Part shown: positions 38,131-52,210 of the stretch, piece by piece | Numbering within the stretch: the stretch's first letter is position 1 | How the letters are laid out: every line of letters starts with the position of its first letter | Source of the DNA: Doris montereyensis | Taxonomy: Eukaryota; Mollusca; Gastropoda; Nudibranchia; Dorididae | DNA length: 64,000 nucleotides | NCBI GenBank assembly: GCA_037039925.1 | Contig: JAXRKP010000418.1 | Span: 163,501 to 227,500 of the forward strand | Direction: 5' to 3' | Notes under the pieces: generated by a model | Databases searched by the model: none | Seen by the model: only the letters and a program-made list of their open reading frames with translations | Told to the model about the DNA's origin: nothing | Program-made: the position numbers and the translations under genes

Positions 38131-41082
38131 ATAGATCCTCAAATAAGGTTGTTTTGGGTAGTGTTCATTGTGGCGATCAAAATGAGTACCAGCTTGCTAT
38201 ACTTTAGATAATATTTCTGGTTTTTATTGTATAATAGCAGTGTTGAAAGATAGGCCTGTATTAGTTTTATTTAGATTTTTTGTCCTTAAAAAAAAAGAAA
38301 TTGTTGCTGCTGATGTGAAGATCTTTTAATTGTGTGATTCATGTATGTTTAAGTGATTAGCAACAGAGTTACAGGGTTTGATCATTCGTACATTCTGATC
38401 ATTCCGTACATTCAACCATTTATATTGGTCTTTGATCTAACATACATTAACATTGTTGTGGTAGGTTTATAGTTTTTATATTTGACCTAATTGCAGACTT
38501 ATGTGCTTTGCAATTTTCACCATCAAATTAAATTTTTGTTTGTTTATCTCCTCCTATGGCCTTTTTCCCTAATCCACTTTCCCCTCAGTCTTATCATTTT
38601 TCATTTTATTGTTACATTTTTGCTTTTTGTGGAATATTTCATTGTTTTCATTTCACTAAACGCTTTTCTCTCATGCCTTTTACTTTAAGCACCTGCATAT
38701 CTTTAAAAAACCCAACTAATGTTCTTTTTTTAAAAATTTTGAAGTGATTGATTCTTGAGTTCACTAAAAAAATTTGTTGGTATGTGAAACATTTCTTTAA
38801 TGTAAAAAATCTTAGGTACAGTAATTTTATTAATGATAATACACATATCGATCAGAAGAAAAAAACAATGACATTAACGACAAAGAAAAGACTACTATTT
38901 GTGACATATGAAATTTGAGGTTGAGAAATGTTTTGCACAGCCAATTTTTAAGAGTCTCGGAATAGATTTTCTGAGTAAAGGTCTGCAGCACCATCTATGG
39001 CCAGTTTCTTAAGTATTATTTGTCCTATCAAGAACTTATTTTTAAGAAATGTTGGAGTGTCATTGCAGATTAAGTCAAGCAAGTAAAAAGAGATTTGTTA
39101 CACCCATGGCATCTCAAGTACCTAGAGTATTGGTATATAGATTATTCACCTCAGATTACAGTAATATTAATATAGTTTGAATAATAGTTGTACTCATCAT
39201 GTGGACATTCTACATATTTCAAAGTAGGAAAGTTTGTCCAAATCAAGTTTTAGAAGTATAAAATTGATTTTGATTGTATTTCTCGTATGAAGTCTTTAGA
39301 CAAATCTCTCGATACTTGTGAACTTGTATTTAAACAAATGTGTACATCATTCAAGCAGGAATTGGGATCCTCTAAAGTCAGGCTGCATTGTTTGAAAATG
39401 GCTATTGATTGTATCTTTATGACCATTGATAAAAGATCTAAACTATAATATTGCATTATTTCATTAATTAATATTTAAAGAGGCCATCATTGTATATCTC
39501 TTATCTTTAAATATAAATATATTCCTTTCATCACAATGTGGAAAAGAAATGTAAAACAAAAAGGAAACCAATTAAGTTTGATCATGGTATGTTATCCTTT
39601 GCTTTATTTGCCTGTATCAAGAAATGATTAAAGACTAAAAGATTGAAAATAATCTGACCAAAAATAATAACTAATAACCTCCTATAAAGTTGATTATATG
39701 TTTTAAAGCTTTTCTAAATAATGGGTTTCTATTCTAAACTTTGATAATTATGATTGTTTTATGATCATTTTCTTAAAGCTTGTTAAATTTTTAAAGTTTT
39801 TTTAGAGGTCAACTACAACTACTGCTGTTACAGTACATTTGCTGAATAACCCCCCCCCCCCCCCCCCCCCCCCATCCCCACAAATCCAACCCAGAACAAA
39901 AGCAAAACAATGACTTGAATGACTCCCCAAAAACAAAACAAAAGCTCAAAACAAACCCCCAAAAAAGAATATATTTTAAAACAAATTGTTTCCACCATCT
40001 TACAAATAGGATGCCCTTGGATTTAATGCTTTGTTCTTTAATCAGTTGTTTTGACAATTTAAAAAAAAGAAATCTTTTTAATATTATTAGATTTATGTAT
40101 TTTTAAAATGTAATCTTACATACCACAATTAACACTTACAAGATACAGTAAGATCTTGTTTTAAATTTGTTCCCAGATTAGGTTTTCATGAGTGTTTGAC
40201 ACTGTACGATTTATAAAAAACCCATTCCAATAAATGTCTCAAACCGTCTAGATTTTTAGTCGTTCCTTATTATATTGATTTATGAGTTCACACAAAGTGT
40301 ATTATTGATTTTTTTAATATGTATTATTTATTTATCTCCTCTACTGCTGAAGCAAACTTGTCTCAATGCATGTCCAATGTTATATAAAATAAAGGTCCTT
40401 ATAGCATATAGTGCAAGAAAAGGTAATTTTTTTCACATTTATTTATACATTTTAAAATCACTGACCCGAGTGCAAGGAATTAAATGATATTTAATGGTTG
40501 TTATATTTCAAAGAAATATCAAACAAAAATGACCTTATCACGAGACTTTCATATGATTGATAGCATCCAACATGGTGGATGCTTGAAACTTTTTTCTGTG
40601 TAGTCTCCTGCTAACTATGGGTTCAAAATTTCATGTATAAAACCTCTGTTTGCTTTGCTGATAAAAGATTGAATGAGTACAGCAGTACATGTATTATCAT
40701 TAGGTTTTATATATACTATACATAGTTTTCATTTTCATGAGGTTTTTTTGTTGGGACATTTAAAGAGAGAAAAAAAATTATGTTTAGCTTAAAAACTAAA
40801 AGTTCATCACTACTGTCTTTTATCATTGGTAAAATACCAGCAGATGATTGAGGGTTTATTATGAGAATTCTAAGATTACCAATTTATTTTTAATATAAAC
40901 ATGTATGTATTTTTAAAAATATTTTGTAGCTTGCTGAGTTCTGGTTTAAGTAATTGCTAGTGTGTGTTTGTTTTGCTAATACTATTTCTCTAATCAAGCA
41001 GTTGCTTATTTTGTTTAACAGGTTTAATTAGCCTTAACTTGTGATTATTTTATATGAATATTACTCCTGTAATGATGTGACC
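38131..41082. other. Intergenic, no supported feature
   Basis: AT-rich except for the poly-C at 39851. No coding signal on either strand. Confidence 0.4.
39851..39875 (+). repeat. Poly-C run
   Basis: About 24 consecutive C, likely length-unstable. Confidence 0.9.
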
Positions 41083-41620
41083 CTTAAGGAGCAGGGCGGA
41101 TTCTGAAAGTGATTTTTTTAAATTGAAGAGATGTACAATTTTAAGCTTCATAAATGAGTGCAGCATGACAAAATATAGTGGGAAAAAATGTTAGTCATTT
41201 TAAAAATTTTGAGTTGCCATGGAAACGACCATCTTGACTTTTTGGTGGAAAAATTGGTAATTTTCAAAAGCTAAATAGTTCTAGTTTCATTTTAGAGGTT
41301 TATTTGCACATAGAAACTTCGATCAAATGTCCTGAAACTCTCTTGTCGATTTTTTGATACCTGGAATAGTTTGGTTTGTGACAAATTTAAAAAAAAAAGG
41401 TTTAGAAGGAAACTGATTTATCTAAATTTTCTGCCAAAAATCAAGAATTTCTCAGAAAGTATGAAAATTATAAAAAATCCAAAAAGGCTTTCAACTACAT
41501 ATTGTCGACCCTGTTTCAACTGGCCCGGCTCCCTTATACTCATGTCAGGCAGCACGTTTCGATAACAGGTACGCAGAATATGTCACTGTCACATAATTTC
41601 CCGACGATCCAAGGTAATAT
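41083..41620 (+). repeat. Dispersed repeat, copy 2
   Basis: Starts CCCTTAAGGAGCAGGGCGG, includes GTTGCCATGGAAAC (41213-41226), and ends CCGACGATCCAAGGTAATAT. Shorter and diverged relative to 37375-38130. Confidence 0.7.
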
Positions 41621-42438
41621 TGAGGAAAGTTTGTTTTCACTCCAAATACAATATTGATTGGAAAGAAAGTCTTGTAGTATTATGAAATCAAAAGTAACAC
41701 TTTTAACAGTCTTGCTGGATTTGATCAGTACAATATGGAACATTAAAATTGTCATCTTAAGAATATATATCAAACTCTGTTGTACTTTTTTTCTGAATTG
41801 AATATATAACTTTTTGTACAGTTAAGTACTAAAATAAAGTTGTTACATCAATATATCAGGGCATGTCAATTTACTTCACGTTTTGTGTGTCAATTTCATG
41901 AACAATTTGTCGGCATCTGAAATCATTATTCGTATAATGTTAAAATGCAAATATTTAATTTCATCACTGCAGACTGCTCATTCTTCCATTGCTTCAACAA
42001 TTGATAAAACAATTGAAATAGACACATTAAACTCAAGTACCAGTGGCGGTATTAAGAAACAATTTACTGCTGCAGTGTCGATACATTTACTATATCATGT
42101 ATACGAAGTAACATTAATTGTGCCAGTCTTCAAGTAAAGCTTGCAGTTGTGTTAACTCCTTACCTTTATTGAACACTGCTATCTTGAGTTTCTCAAGAAG
42201 ATACAAAGCTTGTCCTTAAGTCATACTTTGTTGTCCATTTTATGCTAATTTGTCAGAGGCACACAAAGAAGCATGATGCCAGGCTCATGAAAAAAAACTA
42301 TCACTATCAATAGTACTATCATATCTCATTTTCTCATACTGATCTCTTCAGTCCCAATTTTTTTGCCATGGTTCAACTTAGTTCAAGGTCAATATCTGTC
42401 TTTCTAGCAGTCATAGTAGCAGTAGCAATTACACCTAG

Positions 42439-42560
42439 TGGGCGGTTGTCAGGTGTTGCTGGTAGTGATAGGTTCTACTTCTTTTCTTTCACCCTTTCAC
42501 ATGTTTTCATCTTGCTGTTCCAAATTCACCTTGTGATCACTACATATGGTGGATGTGATG
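42439..42560 (+). repeat. Diverged dispersed repeat shared with intron 14
   Basis: GTGGGCGGTTGTCAGGTG... matches 23276-23310, and the adjoining CAAATTCACCTTGTGATCAC matches 24093-24112. In intron 14 the two halves are about 780 bp apart. Confidence 0.5.
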
Positions 42561-44079
42561 ACAAACAGTGAGGCAAGGAATGGATAGAAAAATGTTGCCC
42601 ACCATGGGGATCGATGGGTGCCGATGCATACGTCACGAGTTCAATTCCCATTGTGGCAAAGATGTTTTCTGTCTATAAGTATTAGTATTCCTTGTATTTG
42701 TCTCATCTTTGCTTCTAAATGGGTCTTTAATATTATTTAATGTCATATCCTTCATGGTGAAGGTGGAAATTTAAATTTAAAAAATAGCAGTAACACATAT
42801 TTAAGTGTCAAGAAATAAGTGTTTAAGACATTTCTGTAGTGTTATATCAGTGACACTGTGCACATGCATACAAAAGCACAATGTTTTTGTGAAGAAAGAC
42901 GACTTTTTTCTTTTTCGTCTTTTTCATACATTATTATAGTGTGTATTTTTATCAGCTTTCAGATTTTGAAGCCGTAGACCTATAAAATGAATATGATCAC
43001 AGTTGATTGTTTTTGAACAGGTTTCCTCAACTTTTCGTGCTCAAATTTTCTCTGATGTAAAGGGTATTGAGTTGGGTTGTTCTTTTTAAAATATGATATT
43101 GTAGAAAGTTTTCTTCTTTTCCTTGTTCTTTTATTTCCCCAGGGTTTTTATTTGGACCTTCAATGTAAAACGAAAAACAAGTCCCTTTCAGGGGAGGGGT
43201 GGGGGGGGGGGGTCTGGCTAGGGTATTGTAAAAGAATAGGCAGCTATTTCATCTCACCCTTGATTGTACAGTACAGGTCCACAAGAAATCTTGTTTAGCT
43301 CTTCTATCTTTTCAATGATTTTCATGATTCTATTTGTCCATAAATGATTGTAAGCTTTCACTTTCAGTTTTCAGCTTCTGACTGTTAATGATTTCCTCCA
43401 TGACAAGTTAATTGTTAATGACTAGCATTTTAATATGATTTTGTTGTTATCTTTTGTTTTTTGTTGGTTGTTCTACCTTATACTATACTGATATAACATA
43501 CAATATTACCGTATATGAAATCTGTCCTTTTCGCTTAGTGATTCAGATTTTTAAACTTAATCTTGTGAATAAAGAGACAACTCTATGCATGAACATGTTT
43601 TTTGTGTTTCTCAGTTCAGATAATTCTGAAAATAAGTTACTACTATTTTTTTCCATCTCTTCCACTAAAAACTGATTTTTAGATTTATTAAAAAACGTAG
43701 GAAGATAATTAATAATGTTTCGTACCGTTCTATTGTTCAGTGAAGACACGTTGACCAGTACGCTCGCTGTGATAATGGGCAGACTGTGATTGAATAACAG
43801 CTCAAGCGGGCCATTCTCTTCATGCACATCATCCTACTCGGCCCAAACGTAGGTCGCCCTTACAAGTTTCATCCCTCATCCCCATGCATATCTCCCAAAT
43901 TTTAAAGATCAGCGGAATGATTGATAGGTTAGGCTCATATGTTGGTGGCCCTTCCATCCTTCATGCCCACCCATAGCTCCGTAATTTTATTGGCCTATAG
44001 GGTGAGCGTAAAATATGCAAATTCCCCACTTGTTAAATTTTTGATAACACACCTCATCACACTATTAAAGTTTTTCCTG

Positions 44080-44234
44080 GACGCTAGTCTGACACTGACA
44101 CAGATTTTACTCCCAAGCTAGTGCTTGTAAGTTGTACCCATGTGTATCTGGGTTGAGTGGGGAAAATGCTGGTTACATGTCTTTTTCCAATAAACACAGT
44201 CCAGCAGCCTAACTACTTGGCCACCAACACCACT
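44080..44234 (-). mobile_element. SINE fragment (tRNA-Ser-like family)
   Basis: The minus strand shows a GGTGTTGGTGGCCAAGTAGT head, the GGTACAACTTACAAGCACTA area and the TGTCAGACTAGCGTCC segment. The B-box region is deleted. Confidence 0.8.
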
Positions 44235-44514
44235 CATGTCTCTCAAAACTCAGCAGGAAAAAGAATAATACTAAGAGCATTTCAGCGAGTGTTTGCTGTT
44301 TTATCAAAATGAAAGTGATCCAGCTATCAAGCATGGACATTTATAGTAGTAATTATAGTAAACAGGATTAAAGGCTGATTTGGTATAAATTGTAGTAAAT
44401 CTTGGATTGCTAGTTTTGTTAAACTTCTCTAAAACTAAAAACAAAGTTGAACTCCCTCCTAATGAACCATTATGAACCAGGACTGGCTTCAAATTACATT
44501 AAATCAACATAATA

Positions 44515-45885
44515 TTCAAAAACGGATCAATTCATAAGAATAACAAGTAATCCAGCAGCTATGTGAAATCAGGACAGACCCCAAGAGACCTAGGGAGGGA
44601 GGCAGACAAATATGTCAACAAGCATGGAAGTCAAAACAGGTGCCAGACGACTGGAAACGGTAGTACCAGTACACAAGAAAGGATCAACTATGGAATGCTG
44701 TAACTACAGAGGAATATCACTACTAGTACTAAGCGTACCAGGAAAAGTGTACTTCAGGATACTAGAAATGAGACTAAGCAAAAGAGAAGAAGATTAGATT
44801 GAAGAACATCAGACTGGATTTAGACCAGGAAGAAGTGTACAAGACCACATATTTACAATTAGACAAATAAAGAAAAATTCCTAAGAGAAACATTGACTTG
44901 CACCTGTGTTTTATGGACTTAGAAAAATTATTTGACACTGAGAAGGACCAACTATGGCATTCTTTAAAAGAACACAATGTAGAGCAAAATTTAATAGAAA
45001 CTATTAAAAGTTTTTACAATAAACCAAAATGTGCAGTAAGTGTAGCTGAAACTTATCTGAAGAATTTGATGTAGATATAGGAGTAAAACAGAGCTGTATC
45101 CTAAGTCATCTTCTGTTTATCACATTTAAAGTCGCAAAATCGTCACCGAAGGTGAAGAAAATGTATCAATGCTTTCATTTGCTGATGATTTAGTTCTGTA
45201 TGGAAAATCAGAAAGTGACCGTCATTATACTATCAACATGCTGGCTGAATACTAAAATTAATAAAAGAGCAATGAGAGTAAATGCAAAGAAAACAAAATC
45301 AATGCTAGTAACTAGAGAAACTAAAACAAAATTCAAACCTGGGCAGGGAGAAGTAAGAACCAGTTCAAAACTACAATTACCTAGGAGTAATAATTAACTC
45401 AAGGAAAACTAGGAATAGGAATTATTAAATAACCACCTAGGAAAGGCAATTTATAGGTAAACAAGAATTGTTAACAAAAACCAAAATGGCAGTACACAAC
45501 ACAGTGTATTGTCCTACTCTCCTCTATGGCAGTGACACCTGGACCTTAGACAGCAGGGAATACAGAAGAGTACAAGCAGCTGAATTGAAACAGACAAAAA
45601 TTAAAAAGGACAACAATAAGAGATCAAACAAAAACAGATGGCATAAAAACTAAGATGGAAATAAATCAAATCAGATAGTAGGAACATGTAAACAGGATGA
45701 ACTCAAGGTAAAAAACCAAGGGTAGACCTCAGATAAAGTGAAAAGAAGCTAAAAAGAAATTTAACTTTCACTGAAGGAAACAGAAAATGTCAGAATAGCG
45801 CAGGCTCGAGAAAGATCATTTTGGGCATCTAAATCCCTACACTGGAAGGAAGAAGGGGAACTGATAAGGAAAGAAAGAAATGTTC
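44515..45885 (+). mobile_element. RTE-like LINE, 5'-truncated, with RT relic
   Basis: Relics in order: KHGSQNRCQTTGNG-like lead, VPVHKKGSTMECCNYRGISL, RTGFRPGRSVQDHIFTI-like palm/finger motif, LSFADDLVLYGKSES, and the C-terminal VHNTVYCPTLLYGSDTWTL. It ends GAACTGATAAGGAAAGAAAG. Multiple frame breaks and small deletions; cannot be active. Confidence 0.92.
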
Positions 45886-48800
45886 GATAACGTGAGACAA
45901 CCTTCTTTATTTTACATGTCCACTTAATGGAAGAAGTTTGGTAATTACGATACACAATTATAAACTAACACAATTTCATACTTCGTAATGAAAACATCTG
46001 ACAATATTGATAACAAGTGCAACGAGAATCATGAGATAAAATGCTTTATTAACCTGAAATTGTAGAATTAAAAAAAAGAATCATTGATGTTCTCTGGTCA
46101 TGACTTTTAATTATTCTTTAACTGAAAAAGAAAAGTCCATCAGTAAATTATCTGATGGTTTGTAAATGGGCAGGGAAAGAAAAAGAGAAATAAGAAATAA
46201 AGGGATTTTCTCCAAACCATGTTGAACATACTATTTTGCTCACATTACTACAATATAAATACCGGGTATTTGATTTTATGCTGAAAATACTACTACCTTT
46301 GAAGTTGGAAAAATTACCTTTGAAGTTGGAAGAATTTTTACATTATTTTGTATTTTCGTGTAAGAACAAATAAATGGAAATAATAGTTTTCTGCAGATAT
46401 TAAATTTAATGCTAAACTGCCCCCAAAATTGTAAAGATAAGGAATATCTCTCTCACTTTTACTGAAATCGAAAAAATTCAACCCCGCAAAGGTAATACAT
46501 ACGGCAAAGTGAAGGTTATGCCACTTACAACAAAACAGCCTACAACTATTTTTCTTTCCTTGAGTAATGTGACATCATCATTCAAATTGTGCAGTTCACA
46601 AAATGGATAATTTTGGCTGGAAAAAGAGAGGTCACATACCATAACTTATAAAAACAATCAGTAAGTCACATAATACAAAATAGTGTATTACATTTTCATA
46701 TCACATCCACTCAATACTCATGATTTTTTTTATCCCCCTCCCCCCCTCCCTTTCACAAAGAACAAAACAACCCATACCAACAAACCTCCTGCATACACAC
46801 AAGCACACATCAAATGGGAATCATATCCCAGTACAATACATGTCACATGTAAAAGCAGAAATATTTTAATCTCATCATAATTAGTGACAAAACTGCACAT
46901 CGCTCTTTTTCATCAATGATCACCAATACCTTTAGCATGTCACAAGCTAAAGTCTGACATTGACAATAGACACCTGCTTTTCCCTGTGCATTATGTGAGT
47001 GGATCACATCTTTCAAACACACATCTCAACTTAATCTCTATTCAGGCACAGACTGTTTCTTACTTCACACAGTGTAACAGAGATCAAAATGTATTTAAAT
47101 AAATAAATTTCACAAGTATTAGTATTGATTGTGCCAATCCTGGGCAGAATAGAAAAATTGTCAAAGCAAAAACAGGGGGAAAAATTAAATCAAGGTGAAC
47201 ACAACTTGGGTCATCAAAACACTTATAATATACTGTGTTTGATATTATAATATAAGTAATCAAAGATTGCAAGGATAGGGAAAATGAAACTTAGCGGTAC
47301 CTTGGACAAACCAAGGCTCATGAAAAGTGACAAAGTGAAAGGCTTCTAGTAAGTGTATAAAGTAGACATAGAAAAAGAGTACATTTCAATATGAAAGCAA
47401 AGATCATAAGATAAAAAACATACACATAAAGAATTGAAAGTATAGGAAAAAAATATTTTCTATGGAGGCATTTTTGAAGATAAGAAAAGTCAACCAAAGG
47501 CCAAGAATCAAGAAAATCAAAAAGTAATGGCTATCAATACAAAGAGGACGTTACAAAAGCAGATTATCTCCTTGATGGTGCAGACGCATTTCTCCAGCTT
47601 TGAAGGTTAAAAACGAGCTGTGGAAAGAGAATGATGGGAGGAGAGGCTGCTTATTCACATTATGTGCACCAAACTCATCCCAAATGTCAATAAAAGCGAG
47701 ATAAAATAAAAAAAATAAAAATTGTTGCTATTCTCTTTGGAAAATGATTTTTGTTGTTTGTTTCCAGTTTCATTTTGTTTTTGTTTCGTTGTCAATTTAT
47801 TCTGCGTGCTTTGTTTCACCCTTTCTTTATTGGTAGAGAACTAAGATGCATTAAAAAAAAACAACTATATAAAACAATCAGTAATGATAGATTGTCAAAT
47901 TCTGGTATAATTTTGTCTCAAAAATAGTGCACATTCACTTTGAGAAAAAAGAAAAATGCATTTCAAACCAATGTTATTTACTATATGAGTATGTTAATGT
48001 TTGTCACACATACCTGATGCATAAGCAAGAATGTATCTTTGTTAAGGTAAATTTTTATCAAATGAGATAACAACTCAAGGAACAAATGAATGAAACATTT
48101 ATAGGTACTATAAAGCATGACGAACATTTTTCTTCTTCTGTGAACTCAAATGAATAGTTGTGTTTATCAATAAAACGATGATAAATATGTTGTGACAACC
48201 ACAAACACATTTTGGTAACTCAAGCTCCCACAGGCAAGATAAGAACGAAAGAAAACAGAAAATAAGACATTCTTACTAAGGAGACCAAAGGGAGATCAAC
48301 GGCTTTGAAAGAGTGCCATGACATGCACTGTTGACTGCAAACATACAGGCACTTCTTCTTCTTCTGCATAAATGCATGTAATGTCTGCTCTAATGTGAAA
48401 AGTTAAGAACACAGTACATTTTTAAAGATCATACAAAGTGACATCTATATCATCTTCTTCTCTCATGTATTTCCCTTAATTTTCTTTTTCCTCCCTCTCT
48501 CCTCTCTTCCCTGTATAAAAAGTTTTCTTTTAATAATTAACTCTTAGACAATGAAATCAGTTTCACAGCATTAACACATAGCTGCCAACCTTTTAAGATC
48601 GAAAAACAGACTGACCGCGTAAACTAATGTTGCCATGCACGACGGCCCATAGCATTCCTGAAAACATTGATAATTCATACTGATTGGCAGCTATGTTAAC
48701 ATATTAAAGTATGTTTATCTCCAAATCAAAACCTTGTACATGTTTATTTTGTACACAAGCATACTGATATTTCCATTTTCATTTGCATTCGATCTGCAGT

Positions 48801-50380
48801 TGAAAAGCAAAAACATGTAATTCTAGGAAGAATGCAGGTTTCTAGATGTCATGAAATGGATTGGGGACACCTTTTATTAAGTTGATGATGATAGGGTAAA
48901 AACACTTCTCAGAAACATGTACTGGACATTGGTCATGTAACAACATATAGGAAGCAAAATTTCACAGTAAATATTTGTCACAGACTGAGTCAATATAGGA
49001 TTAGCAATGCAAGGAAAAGACAACATGACTACGTGACATATACAAAGTATTCATTATCATGGGCAGAGTATCATTTTCAAAAGTGTTCTTCTAAACTTTG
49101 GAATGGAATGATAGAACATGATAACATCACATTTCATACAAACGGTGACATAAATATTCAAAATGTGTCAATCATGTATAAATGTATATCGTATGCCACA
49201 GGCAAATCATAGAGAGAAGAAATTGGATTATAAAAAGAAGTATATCACAACAGGGACCCCCCCCCTTCACCCCGAGCATGAATCAGAGCATATTCTATTT
49301 TTAATAGGTTCACAAAAAAATGTGCAAAAGAAAAAGAGATGTTAAAAAAGAAGGAAAAAAGGAACGTTTTGGAAGCAAAAGAGTGTGAGACAGATATTAA
49401 TGAAATCAAACAAGTTTATAAGAAGGCTTCAAAACTATGACTTGAACCTTTAATAAATTCCATGCTACTTATTAAATGCATTTCTGACAAAGCTTCATCC
49501 CTTTCAAGAGTCCTATATCAATAGAAATTCTATCATCGATATCTTTACAGAAAAGAATTAAACTTACCAATTAATATGACAATACAAAAAAGAAAGGCAA
49601 GACGTATGAACAAAATGTGACGGGGGAAAAACATAGGAGGCATAAAGAAAGTAAATAAATAAAGGGAAAAAATTACAAAGTAGAGGTAGGTGCAAAAATC
49701 ACATTAGTTATTTTGCTGTGTATGGGTCCCATTACCAGAAAGGAAGATATAGGCTGAAAGTTCTCATTTGGTGTCAGTCTGAATGCTTAAGATTTAATAA
49801 TTAAAGAATAATGATTGGTGCTTTATTATAGAATTAAGTACCTCATTCTTCTGGTAGACATTGACAATAACATAACATTACTTTTAATCTCTTGACTGTG
49901 ATACATCAATTTCATTGTCAGCAATTGAACAAAGGCAATTTGTTGTCTATACAAAGGATCCCTTCACCACAAGAAAAAATACAAGAGAACAAGACATGGA
50001 ACTATTGATACAATGACAATGGACATGACTTAACATTCAACAAAATGAGCAATGTGTCTGTCAAAATTTTAATTTTTTATCACCGAATGAGATTTGCTCT
50101 ATATTGAATTCAACATAAGCCATTGACTTTTGTTATAATTTGAACCCCCCCCCCCCCCCCCCCACCATCCCCAAAAGTTTCTTTTCAAATATAAGAGAGA
50201 ATGCCTTACACAAGTGTGTAAATGGTCTGCTGAAAGTGAGAAACAACTGAGAGAAAAAAGCATTTTGTAAAAATTAGCAAGAAGTCTTCTTCTATTACTG
50301 GTCTTCTTTTATCTGTTGAAAGTCCAGTTTAATTGCCCATTTTCGTTTCAATTTTTTCTTTCTCTATACTGTCCTCTCTT
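45886..50380 (-). other. 3' flank / possible long 3' UTR of the minus-strand gene
   Basis: No coding signal on either strand. AT-rich, with poly-C/G runs (about 50146-50162) and a minus-strand AATAAA at about 47823-47828 as one candidate poly(A) signal. A small tandem duplication (ACCTTTGAAGTTGGAA) is at about 46296-46331. Confidence 0.35.
50146..50163 (+). repeat. Poly-C run
   Basis: About 18 C just downstream of the minus-strand gene. Confidence 0.9.
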
Positions 50381-52210
50381 TTACTGAGTAGCTACTGAGG
50401 GCATGATAAGACCTTGCTGTTGAAAGGCTGGTGAAGGAAAGTTGGTTGAGGGGTAGGCAGGACTAACCATGTACATCACAGCTCCTGGGGAGGATTGGTA
50501 GGGGGACCTGTGGGAGTAGATGGATAGACATACATATACTGGTTACCAGAATTAGTGGGATAAGACACACATGCATTTGACGAAGGAACTGAAGGAACAT
50601 GCATGGTAGAAGGCGGGATACTAGAAGAAGATGGTGGGGCTTGAGAAGCAAGACCTATCATGTGATTACTAGATACAGCATGCTGGTTACTAGAAATGTT
50701 TGGATGGCTAAGAGCAGGATATGGATTAGCTGACATTGGTACAAGGCATGCATTGTGAGGTGGGGCTGTATGATTAGCAATAGGGGTAGATAAAGAATTA
50801 ACTGTAGAATGAGATGCAGATTTAGGCATGGCTACATTGGTGGGTGGAATGTTCAAGCTGAGAGGTTTACTAGGCACATTCTTTTTCATACCTGTCTTGG
50901 CGCTGAGAGGACTGGGGCAAGGAGCTGAATTGACAGGAAAAGCTGGTTTGAGTTGAGTTACAGTAGGCAGATAGTTTACGGGGGATGTGTCAACGGATGG
51001 GGGAGGTACAGATGATGGAGGGGGAAAGGGAGGAGGCATTGATAATGGCTGGGCATGAGGCAGAGTTTGAGAGGATGGTGTACATGCTGGTGATGACTGA
51101 AGGTTCTGAGGGAATGAAGAAGCAGTGGAAGCAGCCGAATACATAATGATGGTAGGACATGGCTGAGTTGAGTTTGACGGGGACTGGTTCAGCATTTGAG
51201 GAGGAGGCACAAACATGGGTGCAGGCTGTAGAGAAGCATTACTGGCGTGGCCACCGGGGAATCCGGAAATAGGGCAAACAGAGTTATCATCTGGTATATA
51301 GGAAATAGTGCTACAATCTCCATTTTGGTTGGGTATAAAGCAGCTGGCGTTGGCATTCAGACTCTGAGTTTGTTGTGGCTGTGAACCATCAGGTGTGTGA
51401 AAGTAGACAATGTCATAAGAAGGCTGCTGAACCTGTGCAGGTTGCTGCATGTAGATTGGTTGGCCCTCAACGAGCTTTTGCGGCACTTGTCTCGGCCAAG
51501 AGCATTTGGAAACGTAGAGGTATCTCCTTAATAGGTTTTATCAGTTTGTGGTTGCCGTACATGTAATAACGACGTTTGCCTTTGGGTTTGCCATTTTCGG
51601 TGACAGCTGAGCCAACTTCTCCTGGATTAGAGGTTGCGTCTGATGCCACAAATTCAGCCTCTGTTCCGTTTATAGGGGAGAGGTCTGCACACTCACTGGG
51701 ACATCCACTGTCACCATCACTGCCGACATCCATGTGGTCACTCCCACTGTCTTCCCCTTCCACAGATTTTTCCTTCTCTTTATTTTCATCCTCTCTCTTG
51801 CCCCTTTTCTGAGCTTTATTTTCTGATTGCTCACTCTGACAATTTCCCCCTCCTGAGTTATTATTCTCATAAAGTTTGTGTGGTAAAACGGAAATTTTCC
51901 CCTCTTCATTCATTTTTGAACACTTGTCATTCCCTTTCCCACCAACGGTGGTTTTGGAGTTACCACTGTAGACAGACTTTGACTGGCTCTCACCACTACT
52001 TATTGAAGTTTGGACACTTTGAGCATCACTTGCTACATAGGCCACTGAAGTGTCTGTGTGAATCCCTGTTGACACGGAGGAGTAGCTGTTGGTGATGTCT
52101 GGAATGGTTGAAGTCGGAGCAACTACTTCTGGGATGTCTGGAGGAATGTACATAAGTCCTGGACCATAACTTGGTGAAGGATGTTGTCCGCACGATGATA
52201 ATCGATAGTA
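50381..52210 (-). CDS. Unrecognised Pro/Ser/Gln-rich protein, large 3' terminal exon
   Basis: I do not recognise the family. The exon starts at 52210 after a good acceptor (pyrimidine tract then cag at 52211-52213 on the minus strand); upstream exons were not found. From the N-terminal side it shows a Tyr/Pro-rich start (SYGPGLMYIPPDIPEVV), Ser/Thr-rich sequence, a charged run (KRGKREDENKEKEKS), an acidic run (DSGSDHMDVGSDGDSG), then a compact basic/aromatic core KRRYYMYGNHKLIKPIKEIP followed by LRFQMLLAETSAAKAR. Downstream is a long Pro/Gln/Ser-rich tail (GQPIYMQQPAQVQQPSYDIV and onward). Two frame slips are needed: near 51467-51475 and near 50500-50510, after which the tail reads SPGAVMYMVSPAYPSTNF and ends at TAA 50381-50383. 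The composition suggests a nuclear or RNA-associated disordered protein, but that is only a guess. Confidence 0.75.
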
